A stretch of DNA of 64,000 nucleotides from Luteococcus sp038433155 (lineage in GTDB: Bacteria > Actinomycetota > Actinomycetes > Propionibacteriales > Propionibacteriaceae), in the NCBI RefSeq assembly GCF_038433155.1, contig NZ_JBCDMW010000001.1, positions 22,521-86,520 of the forward strand. The letters are read 5' to 3'. The notes under the pieces were generated by a model, which saw only the letters and a program-made list of their open reading frames with translations, was not told the DNA's origin and made no database searches. Both the position numbers and the translations under genes were made by a program. Below, in pieces: positions 18,102 through 25,616 of this stretch (position 1 is its first letter; every line of letters starts with the position of its first letter).

Positions 18102-18159
18102 GGAGTGTACTCAGCCCGGCGTATGCTTCCAACCGTCGCCCCACCCGGAGAGGACGCCC

Positions 18160-18774
18160 GTGAGCACCCCCAACTCCCCCCGCCGCGCAGCCACCCGCGA
18201 TCGGTTGGTCACGGCCGCCATCCCGGTGATCGCCCACAAGGGCGTGCTGGGGGCCAGCGTCGAGGAGATCTGTGAGGCCGCCGGCTTCACCCGCGGTGCC
18301 TTCTACTCCAACTTCGATTCCAAGGACGATCTGTGCATCGCCATCCTCGAGGTCCTGTGTGACCGGCACCTGACCGCCGCGCGAACGGCAATCGACCGGA
18401 TGGACCACTCCCTGGCCCTGCCGGAGCGGCTCTCCCAGACCCTGCAGCTGTTCATCGCGACGGCGGGCGAGGACGCCAACACGGTGCTGGTGATGAGCGA
18501 ACTACGGCTCTACGCCGCGCGGGAGCCGGCACTGCGCACGGCCTTCAACTCCTTCGAGGCCGGGGTGACGCCGTTGTTCGCCGGCCTGATGGGCGACGGG
18601 CTGCGCTCCGCCGGGCTGAGCCTCACGGTGCCGGTGGAGCAGGCGATCTCCCTGCTGCACGCGGTCTACGACCAGACCGCGCTGGACCAGCTGATCCGCG
18701 GTGAGCAGCCCGATTCCCCGGAGGCCGCCAACCAGCTCAGCCTGGTGCTGCGCTCGATGCTCGCCCCCACCTGA
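18160..18774 (+). CDS. TetR-family transcriptional repressor
   Basis: 204 residues. The N-terminal helix-turn-helix reads 'RDRLVTAAIPVIAHKGVLGASVEEICEAAGFTRGAFYSNFDSKDDL', a clear TetR signature. The C-terminal ligand domain has no obvious subgroup. GTG at 18160 is preceded by GGAGAGG at good distance and gives the usual TetR start; an ATG far upstream would read through the operators. Divergent from the MmpL/YhgE operon, which it most likely represses together with itself, inducer unknown. Confidence 0.9.
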   Translation: MSTPNSPRRAATRDRLVTAAIPVIAHKGVLGASVEEICEAAGFTRGAFYSNFDSKDDLCIAILEVLCDRHLTAARTAIDRMDHSLALPERLSQTLQLFIATAGEDANTVLVMSELRLYAAREPALRTAFNSFEAGVTPLFAGLMGDGLRSAGLSLTVPVEQAISLLHAVYDQTALDQLIRGEQPDSPEAANQLSLVLRSMLAPT

Positions 18775-18853
18775 GCCACACCCGCACCGGACGTTCAACC
18801 AGCCGTCATCCAGACGCCCCGCTCCCGCCATCCCGACGGTGGATCGTTGGTCC

Positions 18854-19759
18854 ATGAGCTTGCTGCGAGGACTCAACGACAGCGCCCTTGCACCATTTCC
18901 CTCCGCCACCCCCTACCTGGCACCGCGCCGCGCCATCCCGGGTAGCCAGCTCAAGCCCGCGCCGGTGCAACCGCAGGACTGGATGGGCGCGCTCGACCCG
19001 TCGTTGCGGCTGGATGCGCTCACCATCCCGGGTACCCACAATTCCGGCGCCACCCGCGGTGGCCGCTGGGTGGCCTGCCAGTCCCGCCCCGTGCGCGCGC
19101 AGCTCGACGCCGGGGCGCGCTACCTGGACATCCGGGTGCGGCATCACCGCGGGAGCTTCCGGATCCACCACAACCAGTTCTTCCAGCGGCTGACGCTGGA
19201 CGAGGTGCTGGAGGCCTGCCAGGACTTCCTGCAGGCCCACCCCACCGAGAGCGTGCTGCTCTGTCTCACCCAGGAGTATTCCCGCAGCGACGCGGCGGAG
19301 CTGGCCCGCACCTGGGCCCGGATCCGCAGCCGCTTCCGGGGCCTGCTGCGGGATTCGCGACGGGTCCCGACCCTGGCCCAGGCCCGCGGCCAGGTGGTGG
19401 TGGTCACCCGCAGCGCCGGCTTCGCGGGGCTGGACCACCGCGCCTGGCAGGTGTGCGACGACTGGCGGATCGACACCCGTCGGGTCTGGGATGAGCGCAA
19501 GTGGCCCGGCGTCACCGATCATCTGCGCCGCGCCCGGGCCGCCCGCGGCGACGGCCGGATGTGGAGCGTGCACGCCTCCTCCAATGGCCTGCGGCTCACC
19601 CCCGCCGACGCCGCCCGTCGGCTGGAACCCGCCCTGACCACGCACTTCGACGAGCTGCCCGTCCGTGGCCAGGGCGGGGAACCGGAACGCAATGGCGTCG
19701 TCCTGTTGGACTTTCTCTCCGACGAGCAGTCCGCCCAGCTCTGGCGCCGCAACCTCTGA
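18854..19759 (+). CDS. PI-PLC X-domain phosphodiesterase-like protein
   Basis: 301 residues. Text 'LTIPGTHNSGA' and 'FRIHHNQFFQRLTLDEVLEACQDFLQAHPTESVLLCLTQEYS' matches the bacterial phosphatidylinositol-specific phospholipase C barrel, with the two catalytic histidines (PGTHN and RIHHN) present. The family cleaves inositol phospholipids or glycosyl-PI anchors. No clear signal peptide is seen, unlike most secreted PI-PLCs, so it may act inside the cell on actinobacterial phosphatidylinositol or be exported in another way. Leaderless or weak start at 18854. Neighbours give no further clue. Confidence 0.8.
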   Translation: MSLLRGLNDSALAPFPSATPYLAPRRAIPGSQLKPAPVQPQDWMGALDPSLRLDALTIPGTHNSGATRGGRWVACQSRPVRAQLDAGARYLDIRVRHHRGSFRIHHNQFFQRLTLDEVLEACQDFLQAHPTESVLLCLTQEYSRSDAAELARTWARIRSRFRGLLRDSRRVPTLAQARGQVVVVTRSAGFAGLDHRAWQVCDDWRIDTRRVWDERKWPGVTDHLRRARAARGDGRMWSVHASSNGLRLTPADAARRLEPALTTHFDELPVRGQGGEPERNGVVLLDFLSDEQSAQLWRRNL

Positions 19760-19939
19760 GCAGCCTCACCCGCGCGATCTTCTGGCAGGTGATCCCGGTG
19801 CACGCGGCCGAGCCTCGTCGGGATGTCGAAGCACTGCTCGCGAACCCGGAGTAACCGTTCTCGGGCCCCGGTGAGGTTCACGTCCTCTTCCGCCCCCCAG
19901 CCGCTGGCCCAACCCTTCGGTGGCAGGACTGGCCCGATT

Positions 19940-20080
19940 GTCCAATTCTGGAAATCGACCTCTGGTTTCCCGCCCGCAACCAGCTCACCGCTCAGCATCA
20001 CCCAGCCCCGGAATTCTGGAGGTCCATTTCCAGGAATGGACGCTCGATCCGGAATTTCCGCCGCCCGCTGGCCGGCGACA
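19940..20080. repeat. Two-armed palindrome family A (copy 1)
   Basis: Left arm 'GTCCAATTCTGGAAATCGAC' near 19939-19958 and a right arm whose complement reads 'GTCCATTCCTGGAAATGGAC' near 20022-20041; similarity extends about 30 bases in each arm. This is one of five copies in the window. It fills most of the 366-base gap between the PI-PLC-like gene and the sigma-factor gene, where no other gene is visible. A CTCGTCGGGATGTCGAAGC half-repeat lies at about 19815. Confidence 0.8.
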
Positions 20081-20125
20081 ACCCGGGGTGACTACTGTGA
20101 GCACAGCGAAGAACGAGGGGCGACG

Positions 20126-20677
20126 ATGCCGAAGCACAGCGCCAGGGCCGTTGCCCTGCAGGACTTCCTGGACCGTGAAGGTCCGGAGTTGCGCCGCGTC
20201 GCCTTCCTGATGACCGGCTCCTGGACCGCCGCGGACGACGCCCTGAGCACAGCGGCCACCCGGCTGGTCCGGGAGCGCGCCGATCTGGAGGACCTCCCCC
20301 AGCTCACCCGCACCGCCCGTCGTCACCTGTTGCACCACCTGGCCACCAAGGAGGGCAGCGCGCACTTGGTGGACGAGGTCCGGCCCGGCAGGCACGCGGC
20401 GGATCCGGGGCTGCACCTGATGTCGGCGCTGGCCACCCTGCCCTTCACCCAGCGCGCCGCCGTGGTGCTGAGGCGCTTCTGCCACCTTGCCCCGGACCGG
20501 ATTGCCGAGGCGCTGGAGGTGCCTCCGGAAGAGGTCGCGGGCCTCCTCACGTCCGGGATCGACGGGTTGCGCGAGACCCTGACCGACATGGGAGACCAGC
20601 TGGTGACCGATGACCCGGCCGGCTCCGCCCGTTACCGTCGCCCAGCCGAGACCACCCACGAGGAGTTCGACGGCTGA
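20126..20677 (+). CDS. ECF-like RNA polymerase sigma factor (SigE family)
   Basis: 183 residues. A weakly conserved region 2 ('LQDFLDREGPELRRVAFLMTGSWTAADDALSTAATRLVRER') is followed by a region 4 helix-turn-helix ('LATLPFTQRAAVVLRRFCHLAPDRIAEALEVPPEEVAGLL'). This is the actinobacterial SigE-like group, which is usually paired with a membrane protein encoded next door. ATG at 20126 is preceded by GAGGGG. The stop overlaps the next start (TGATG), so the following membrane protein is probably its anti-sigma or sensor partner. Confidence 0.8.
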   Translation: MPKHSARAVALQDFLDREGPELRRVAFLMTGSWTAADDALSTAATRLVRERADLEDLPQLTRTARRHLLHHLATKEGSAHLVDEVRPGRHAADPGLHLMSALATLPFTQRAAVVLRRFCHLAPDRIAEALEVPPEEVAGLLTSGIDGLRETLTDMGDQLVTDDPAGSARYRRPAETTHEEFDG

Positions 20678-21732
20678 TGCGGATCCACCTGGACGAGACC
20701 CTGGCCAAGGCCAGCCGGGATGACCACGACCCCACCACGGTCACCGCGGAGACGGTGCTGGCGGGGCTGGCAAGCACGGAGCGTCGCCGGTTGCGCTGGT
20801 GGCTGGCCGCCGGTCTGGTGCTGGCCCTGCTGGTGGGATTCCTGGCCTGGTATCGCCCGCGGCTGGGCCCGGCCCCCGTCGCCCCAACGCCCACCCCCAG
20901 CGTCCCACCGGAATACCGCTGGGATGGCTCCGACCCCTACACGCTGAGGTTTTCCGAGGAGGAGTTGGCCCGCCGCTGCCCCCGTAGCCCCGGCGAGAAG
21001 ATCGACGAGGCATCCTCCCAGCTGTTCCCCGGCGGGCTGGTCGTCTACTACCCCGCGGGCGCCAGCCCGATGAACACCGAGACCGGGGAGATGGACCCGC
21101 GGGCGCGCCAGTGCTTCCTGGGCTACCAGGTCAAGCCGTCCATGGCCGACGTCACCCGCCGCGAGGTCACCGACACCACCATGGATGTCACCGCCCTGTG
21201 CAGCCAGCAGACCGGCTTCGACCTCACCGACCACGACTGGCACCTGGTCACCACCGCGCGTCAGCCCGCCACCGAGCGGCGGCCGGCCAGCGCCCTGGTG
21301 GCCTTCGTCAGCGATTCCGGTTGGGTGGCCAGCTGCCAGCTGGTCGAGAAAGCACCCACCCCGATGCTGGACCTGCAGCGGATCAGTCTGGCCGAGCCCG
21401 GTGACTGCCCGGAGCTGATGCCCAACCCGACCGATGTGGTGGAGACCGGCCGCAGCGTGCAGATCAGGGAACTGTCCCTGCAGGCGGTCGCGCCCGTGCT
21501 GGATTCCACCAAGGAGAAGGTGGATTCCCGGGTGGCGACGGTGGAGATCTCGGCGCCCGGGTTGGGGCTGCGGTGGAGTCTGCCCGCCACGGACGGGATT
21601 GTGGTGGCCAACACCAGCCGTCGGCTCTCAGCGCCGGTCACCATCTCCAAATCCTCGGAGCCGATGGCCCTGACGCTGCGGATGCTGGACGCCCGCGGAA
21701 AGGAAGTCCGGCGCTGCTCACCACCCCACTGA
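20677..21732 (+). CDS. Single-pass membrane protein, probable anti-sigma partner
   Basis: 351 residues. There is a cytoplasmic N-terminus of about 40 residues, one membrane helix ('WWLAAGLVLALLVGFLAWY', about 42-60), a proline-rich spacer and a 270-residue outside domain of unknown family with several cysteines (for example 'ELARRCPRS', 'ARQCFLGY' and 'VTALCSQQ'), possibly disulphide-bonded. The topology and the overlapping start suggest an anti-sigma/sensor of the preceding sigma factor. No zinc-binding anti-sigma motif (HxxxCxxC) is visible, so the mechanism is open. Confidence 0.7.
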   Translation: MRIHLDETLAKASRDDHDPTTVTAETVLAGLASTERRRLRWWLAAGLVLALLVGFLAWYRPRLGPAPVAPTPTPSVPPEYRWDGSDPYTLRFSEEELARRCPRSPGEKIDEASSQLFPGGLVVYYPAGASPMNTETGEMDPRARQCFLGYQVKPSMADVTRREVTDTTMDVTALCSQQTGFDLTDHDWHLVTTARQPATERRPASALVAFVSDSGWVASCQLVEKAPTPMLDLQRISLAEPGDCPELMPNPTDVVETGRSVQIRELSLQAVAPVLDSTKEKVDSRVATVEISAPGLGLRWSLPATDGIVVANTSRRLSAPVTISKSSEPMALTLRMLDARGKEVRRCSPPH

Positions 21733-21785
21733 TGCCAGCCGTGGACACGAGGGACACCACATACCGAGCACGCTCAGCAGGTAGT

Positions 21786-21895
21786 GTCCGTTTCCGGAAA
21801 GCGACCTCTGGATTTGGGACTGCCGACCACCACCCGCCCAGCCCCGCGCAGCCCGGGAGAACCGGCGGTCATTTCCCAGAACTGGACGCCTGCCC
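21786..21895. repeat. Two-armed palindrome family A (copy 2)
   Basis: Left arm contains 'GTCCGTTTCCGGAAAGCGAC' and the complement of the right arm 'GTCCAGTTCTGGGAAATGAC'. The loop is about 50 bases. It ends just before the eamA gene. Confidence 0.75.
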
Positions 21896-21937
21896 CATTG
21901 CGTGAACGCGCTGAAGGCCGTTGAAGGAGAGGACCCG

Positions 21938-22858
21938 ATGCCACGACGCGATGTTGGCTTGGCGCTGCTGGTCATCCTGGTGTGGGGCGTGAATTTCGTC
22001 GGCGCCAAGATCGCGATGGAGAGCCTGCCTCCGCTGTTGATGGCGGCCCTGCGTTTCACCCTGGTGGCGCTGCCGGCGGTCTTTCTGGTGCCACGGCCAC
22101 GGACGGGTTTCTGGCCGGTGCTGTTCTCCGGGCTGACGATGGGCGCGCTGCAGTTCGGGCTGCTCTACACCGGCATGATGCTGGGGATGCCGGCCGGGCT
22201 GGCGTCGCTGGTGTTGCAGGTGCAGACCCTGTTCACCGTCGTCATCGCGGCGATGGTGCTCAGGGAGAGGCCGAACTGGATGCAGGTGGCGGGCATCCTG
22301 ATCGGTTTGCTGGGCATGGCAGTCGTGGGGGCGCAGTATGTGTCGGCGGCGCCGGCCCTTCCCTTCCTGCTGTGCGTCGCCGCGGCCGCCAGTTGGGCCT
22401 GCGGCAATGTGATCACTCGACGTTTCCCGCCGCGCAGCGGCTTCTCGCTGGTGGTCTGGTCCGCGCTGGTGCCGCCCATCCCGCTGCTGCTGGCGTCCTT
22501 CTGGCTGGAGGGTGGCCCCGCCAGCGCCTGGAATGCCGTCCAGCACATCAGCCTGCGCTCCTTCGGCGGGCTCGCCTTCATCGCCTATGCCGCGTCCATG
22601 TTGGGCTATGGCATCTGGAACCTCTTGTTGAGCAGGCATTCCGCCGCGACGGTGGCACCCTGGTCCATGTTCGTCCCGGTGATCGGGGCCGGTGCCGCTT
22701 GGCTCTACGACGGGGAACTACCCACCCCGCTGGGCATCCTGGGTGCCGCGATCACCGTCGTGGGCGTACTGCTGTCACTGGGGGTCGGCAACCGGGCGCT
22801 GCGACGGCGTCAGGATCACCCCGACCCGACACCCCACACCGAGCCGCCGGGCCTGTAG
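21938..22858 (+). CDS. eamA: EamA-family metabolite exporter
   Basis: 306 residues and about ten predicted membrane helices in two EamA repeats. 'WGVNFVGAKIAMESLPPLLMAALRFTLVALPAVFLVPRP', 'GMPAGLASLVLQVQTLFTVVIAAMVLRERP' and 'AAAASWACGNVITRRF' closely follow E. coli EamA, an exporter of O-acetylserine and cysteine. The C-terminal tail is charged and P/T-rich. ATG at 21938 is chosen for the AAGGAGAG seven bases before it, rather than the GTG at 21902. It lies between two sigma/membrane-protein modules in the same direction. The substrate here is inferred only from resemblance. Confidence 0.85.
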   Translation: MPRRDVGLALLVILVWGVNFVGAKIAMESLPPLLMAALRFTLVALPAVFLVPRPRTGFWPVLFSGLTMGALQFGLLYTGMMLGMPAGLASLVLQVQTLFTVVIAAMVLRERPNWMQVAGILIGLLGMAVVGAQYVSAAPALPFLLCVAAAASWACGNVITRRFPPRSGFSLVVWSALVPPIPLLLASFWLEGGPASAWNAVQHISLRSFGGLAFIAYAASMLGYGIWNLLLSRHSAATVAPWSMFVPVIGAGAAWLYDGELPTPLGILGAAITVVGVLLSLGVGNRALRRRQDHPDPTPHTEPPGL

Positions 22859-22904
22859 GCCCGCGGTCGCCAAGGGTCCCCGCGCCCGGGCACGTCAACA
22901 TTCG

Positions 22905-22992
22905 CGATCACAATCCCCGAGCCCATCGAGGGACCCTGAACCGCCTCACTCAGCCCTTGGTGACCACGATCCCCGAGCCCGTCGAGGGGCAT
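22905..22992. repeat. Two CCCGAGCCC-TCGAGGG half-repeats after eamA
   Basis: 'ATCCCCGAGCCCATCGAGGG' near 22912 and 'ATCCCCGAGCCCGTCGAGGG' near 22970 are close direct copies of a motif that also occurs, with CTCGACAAGCTCGG partners, at 0.8, 30.0 and 49.6-49.9 kb. They fall in the 335-base gap between eamA and the second sigma gene, together with palindrome copy 3. Confidence 0.65.
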
Positions 22993-22994
22993 CG

Positions 22995-23102
22995 GCCGCC
23001 ACTTCCGAGAATTGACCTCCAGATTTTGGTCCATCCACAGCCCGGCCCGCTCAACGACGTCGCCGGGCGTGATTCTGGAGGTCAATTCTCGAAAAACCGC
23101 TG
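22995..23102. repeat. Two-armed palindrome family A (copy 3)
   Basis: Arms share GAGAATTGACCTCCAGA in opposite orientation (about 23008-23025 and 23072-23090) with a loop of about 47 bases. Same family as the copies at 19.9, 21.8, 32.2 and 35.0 kb, although the outermost GTCC ends are lost. Confidence 0.75.
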
Positions 23103-23193
23103 AGCCGCCCCCGCAAAGTGGTGCGGCCCGGACCGCTCACATGGGGCCCTCCGGCGCCTCATGATGTGTGAAGGGACCACGGGAGGAGGGGTG

Positions 23194-23685
23194 ATGGGCA
23201 CACGGACCGAGTTCGAGCAGCTCTGCCATGACCACTCCGCGGATCTGGTGAACTTCGCCATCCTGGTGGCTGGCAACCGGCCCGCGGGCCAGGACCTGGC
23301 CCAGGACGCGCTCGCCGAGCTCTGGAAACGCTGGGAGGGCAGCACCATTGAGGATCCGGTGGCCTACCTGCACACCATCGTGATCCGGCGACAGCACCGC
23401 AATGGCCAACGCTTCTGGAACCGGGAGCGCGCCACCGAGACCCCGCCCGCACCACCCGCGCCGGCCGGAGACGGTGCGGTGCTGGACCGGCTCTGGCTCA
23501 CCCAGGCGCTGGCCGCCCTGCCCACCCGGCAGCGCGAGGCGCTGGTGCTGTGCCACGTCCACGACTATTCGACGGCCGATGCCGCCGCCGTGCTGCAGTG
23601 CACCCCCGCGGCGGTCCGCTCGCTGTGCACCCGCGGGCTGACGACGCTGCGCTCCAGCCTTGTGAAGGAGGACACCAATGCCTGA
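23194..23685 (+). CDS. SigE-family sigma factor
   Basis: 163 residues. Region 2 reads 'FEQLCHDHSADLVNFAILVAGNRPAGQDLAQDALAELWKRW' and region 4 'LAALPTRQREALVLCHVHDYSTADAAAVLQCTPAAVRSLCTRGL', the normal short ECF layout of the SigE-family of actinobacteria. ATG at 23194 has GGAGG seven bases upstream. Its end overlaps the next gene by 8 bases. Together they form a second sigma/membrane-protein module in the same orientation as the one at 20.1 kb, with eamA between. Confidence 0.88.
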   Translation: MGTRTEFEQLCHDHSADLVNFAILVAGNRPAGQDLAQDALAELWKRWEGSTIEDPVAYLHTIVIRRQHRNGQRFWNRERATETPPAPPAPAGDGAVLDRLWLTQALAALPTRQREALVLCHVHDYSTADAAAVLQCTPAAVRSLCTRGLTTLRSSLVKEDTNA

Positions 23686-25003
23686 CGACGAACTCCTCAC
23701 CGCGCTTCACGCCCTCCGCCAGCACGATGAAGAATCCCTTGACGGCGCCCAGGTCATCACGGCTTCACGGCCGCGCTGGCCCCGCTGGCTCGCCCTGGCG
23801 GCCGTGATCCTGGTCTTGACGGGGGTCACCGGGTGGACGATGCGGGACCGGTGGCCACGCACCGGGCCGAACCCCCTGGGCACCCCCGCGCCCGGGGTCA
23901 CCCTGATAGACACACCTTGGTTGCTGCAGTCCGTGACCGTCCAGGGGAAGACCGCGCGGGCGGAGAAGACCGGGGTCAGCGCCAGCTTCACCGGCAAGGA
24001 GTTCGAGCTGGTGGACCCGCTCGGAACCCGGGTCAACTGTCCCTATTCACTCAACGACGCCACCCTCGAACACGGCACCTGCAGCATCGCCACGCCGTCC
24101 ATTGCTGGCACGCCACCGGCCGGATGGGAAGCGGCCAACGGTGCCATGGTGACACTCGGTGCCAGCAGCAGCTCCCGGGCCCAGATCAACAGCGCAAGCC
24201 TGACCCTGCACTTCGCGGACACCACCCTCACCTTCACCCCGCGGGAGAAGACCAGCACCCATCCGCTGCCTCCGATCCAGGGCAGCTGGCGACTGCTCAC
24301 CGTCGCCGACCAGCAGGGAAACCACGACGTGTCCCAGAGCGGCGTGGTAGCCCGGCTCGATGAGCAGTACCTCACCCTGGAAGCCCCGAACCGGGCTGCG
24401 GATCGGCTGGGCGGGTTCCGGATCTGGTGCCGGTACACCCAGTCTGGCGGAGGGCTCACCCCCAAGGACTGTTCCTTCGACCAGGGTTACGTACCCTCGA
24501 AGCCGCCAGGCTGGGACGCCGCCACCGCTGCCGCCTCCCGGGCCGCCACCCGAGGCCGGGTCTCGGTGACCCATGCCGCAGACACGATGACTTGGCGCGT
24601 GGCCGACACCACGTTGACCTTCGGTCATCCCACCACGGGTGCAGCTCCGCACGTTCCGGTCACGGGCAGCTGGAAGCTGACCACCGTTGTGGATGCCAAC
24701 GGCACCCACGACGTCTCTTCCGTGGAGAACCTCCTCACGATCCACGACAACGGCCTGGTTGACGGCAGCGATCCACTCAATCCGTTCGACTGCAAGCATT
24801 CGGTCACCGGCAACCAGGTCAGCTTCACGCAGTGCCGGGTGGGGACCGTGGGTGCCACCGCAGAACTGTCGGTTCCTGCAGCGCATGCCCTGCGTGGATT
24901 CGGCCTGATCACCGCGAACTCCCAACCGGTCTCCGCGTCGCGCTCTGACCGGGAGCTGGTGCTCACCGGCAAGGAGATGACGCTGACCTTCACCCGTCGC
25001 TGA
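23678..25003 (+). CDS. Membrane protein with three META-like repeats, probable anti-sigma partner
   Basis: 441 residues. There is a short cytoplasmic N-terminus, one helix ('WLALAAVILVLTGVTGW', about 31-48), then three tandem extracellular units of about 120 residues. Each opens with a 'W.LLSV/TVxDxxGxHDVS'-like strand ('WLLQSVTVQG', 'SWRLLTVADQQGNHDVS', 'SWKLTTVVDANGTHDVS') and ends in 'TLTFTP', 'TLTFGH' and 'TLTFTR'. This resembles META/HslJ domains, which in other bacteria are stress-related lipocalin-like folds. Overlapping start with the sigma factor suggests it senses an outside signal and restrains that sigma factor. Confidence 0.75.
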   Translation: MPDDELLTALHALRQHDEESLDGAQVITASRPRWPRWLALAAVILVLTGVTGWTMRDRWPRTGPNPLGTPAPGVTLIDTPWLLQSVTVQGKTARAEKTGVSASFTGKEFELVDPLGTRVNCPYSLNDATLEHGTCSIATPSIAGTPPAGWEAANGAMVTLGASSSSRAQINSASLTLHFADTTLTFTPREKTSTHPLPPIQGSWRLLTVADQQGNHDVSQSGVVARLDEQYLTLEAPNRAADRLGGFRIWCRYTQSGGGLTPKDCSFDQGYVPSKPPGWDAATAAASRAATRGRVSVTHAADTMTWRVADTTLTFGHPTTGAAPHVPVTGSWKLTTVVDANGTHDVSSVENLLTIHDNGLVDGSDPLNPFDCKHSVTGNQVSFTQCRVGTVGATAELSVPAAHALRGFGLITANSQPVSASRSDRELVLTGKEMTLTFTRR

Positions 25004-25035
25004 CCTTCACAAACCCTCGCCAGACCCCACCAACA

Positions 25036-25110
25036 CCACTGCGCAGCAGTTACGTCCCGGTGCAGCTGCTCCAGCAGCTGCCCGGACACCCAACGGCTGC
25101 GCAGTCGTGG
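25036..25110. repeat. Dispersed palindrome, CTGCGCAGCCGTTG family (copy 2)
   Basis: Arms 25036-25068 and 25075-25110 are inverted copies sharing CTGCGCAGC and GTCC-GG-GCAGCTG. It matches the copy at 7618-7689 and lies in the gap after the META-repeat gene. Confidence 0.7.
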
Positions 25111-25221
25111 CGGACGACGCGCCCCGGGATCCCGCGGGTGCGGCAGTGGGCCGTGGCAGCCTCACGTGCCGATTAAGGCTTTCGCTCGATAACTGTTGCC
25201 GCCGGGGGCTACCGTGGCGGG

Positions 25222-25608
25222 GTGAACATGGAGAAAGTGGTCTTCGGATTCTTCGTCCTGTTGTCCGCGACGCTGAACTTCGGCTTCTTCGTCGGCGACA
25301 TGGGCAATCCGCAACTGCACAATGTCTACGAGCTGTATGCCGCCGTGGTGGTGAACCTGATTGCCACGGTGCTGAAGTTCGGTGACCGGACGCAGATCGG
25401 CGCGGTGCACCTGGCCACCTCCCTGGTGGCGGTGATCCAGCTGGTGGCCGCCACCGGGGTCTACATCTGGGCCTCGCAGGTCTCCGCCCACGGCCTGGAC
25501 GTGAACGCCATCTCCTCGGTGGTCTCGCTGTCCGGCGGTGCGCTGCTGGCCAACATCGTCTCCCTGGTGCTGCTGGTGATCGAGACCGCCGCCTACCGTC
25601 GCCGCTAG
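25222..25608 (+). CDS. DUF6394 small membrane protein
   Basis: 128 residues, four predicted helices ('VVFGFFVLLSATLNFGFFVGDM', 'LYAAVVVNLIATVLKF', 'TSLVAVIQLVAATGVYIWAS', 'GGALLANIVSLVLLVIETAAY'). The family is known mainly beside TrkA-type potassium channels, and such a gene follows after 8 bases, so it is a likely channel accessory. GTG at 25222 or ATG at 25228 may be the start; a TACCGT -10-like box lies close upstream and fits leaderless expression. Confidence 0.82.
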   Translation: MNMEKVVFGFFVLLSATLNFGFFVGDMGNPQLHNVYELYAAVVVNLIATVLKFGDRTQIGAVHLATSLVAVIQLVAATGVYIWASQVSAHGLDVNAISSVVSLSGGALLANIVSLVLLVIETAAYRRR

Positions 25609-25616
25609 GCACCCCG

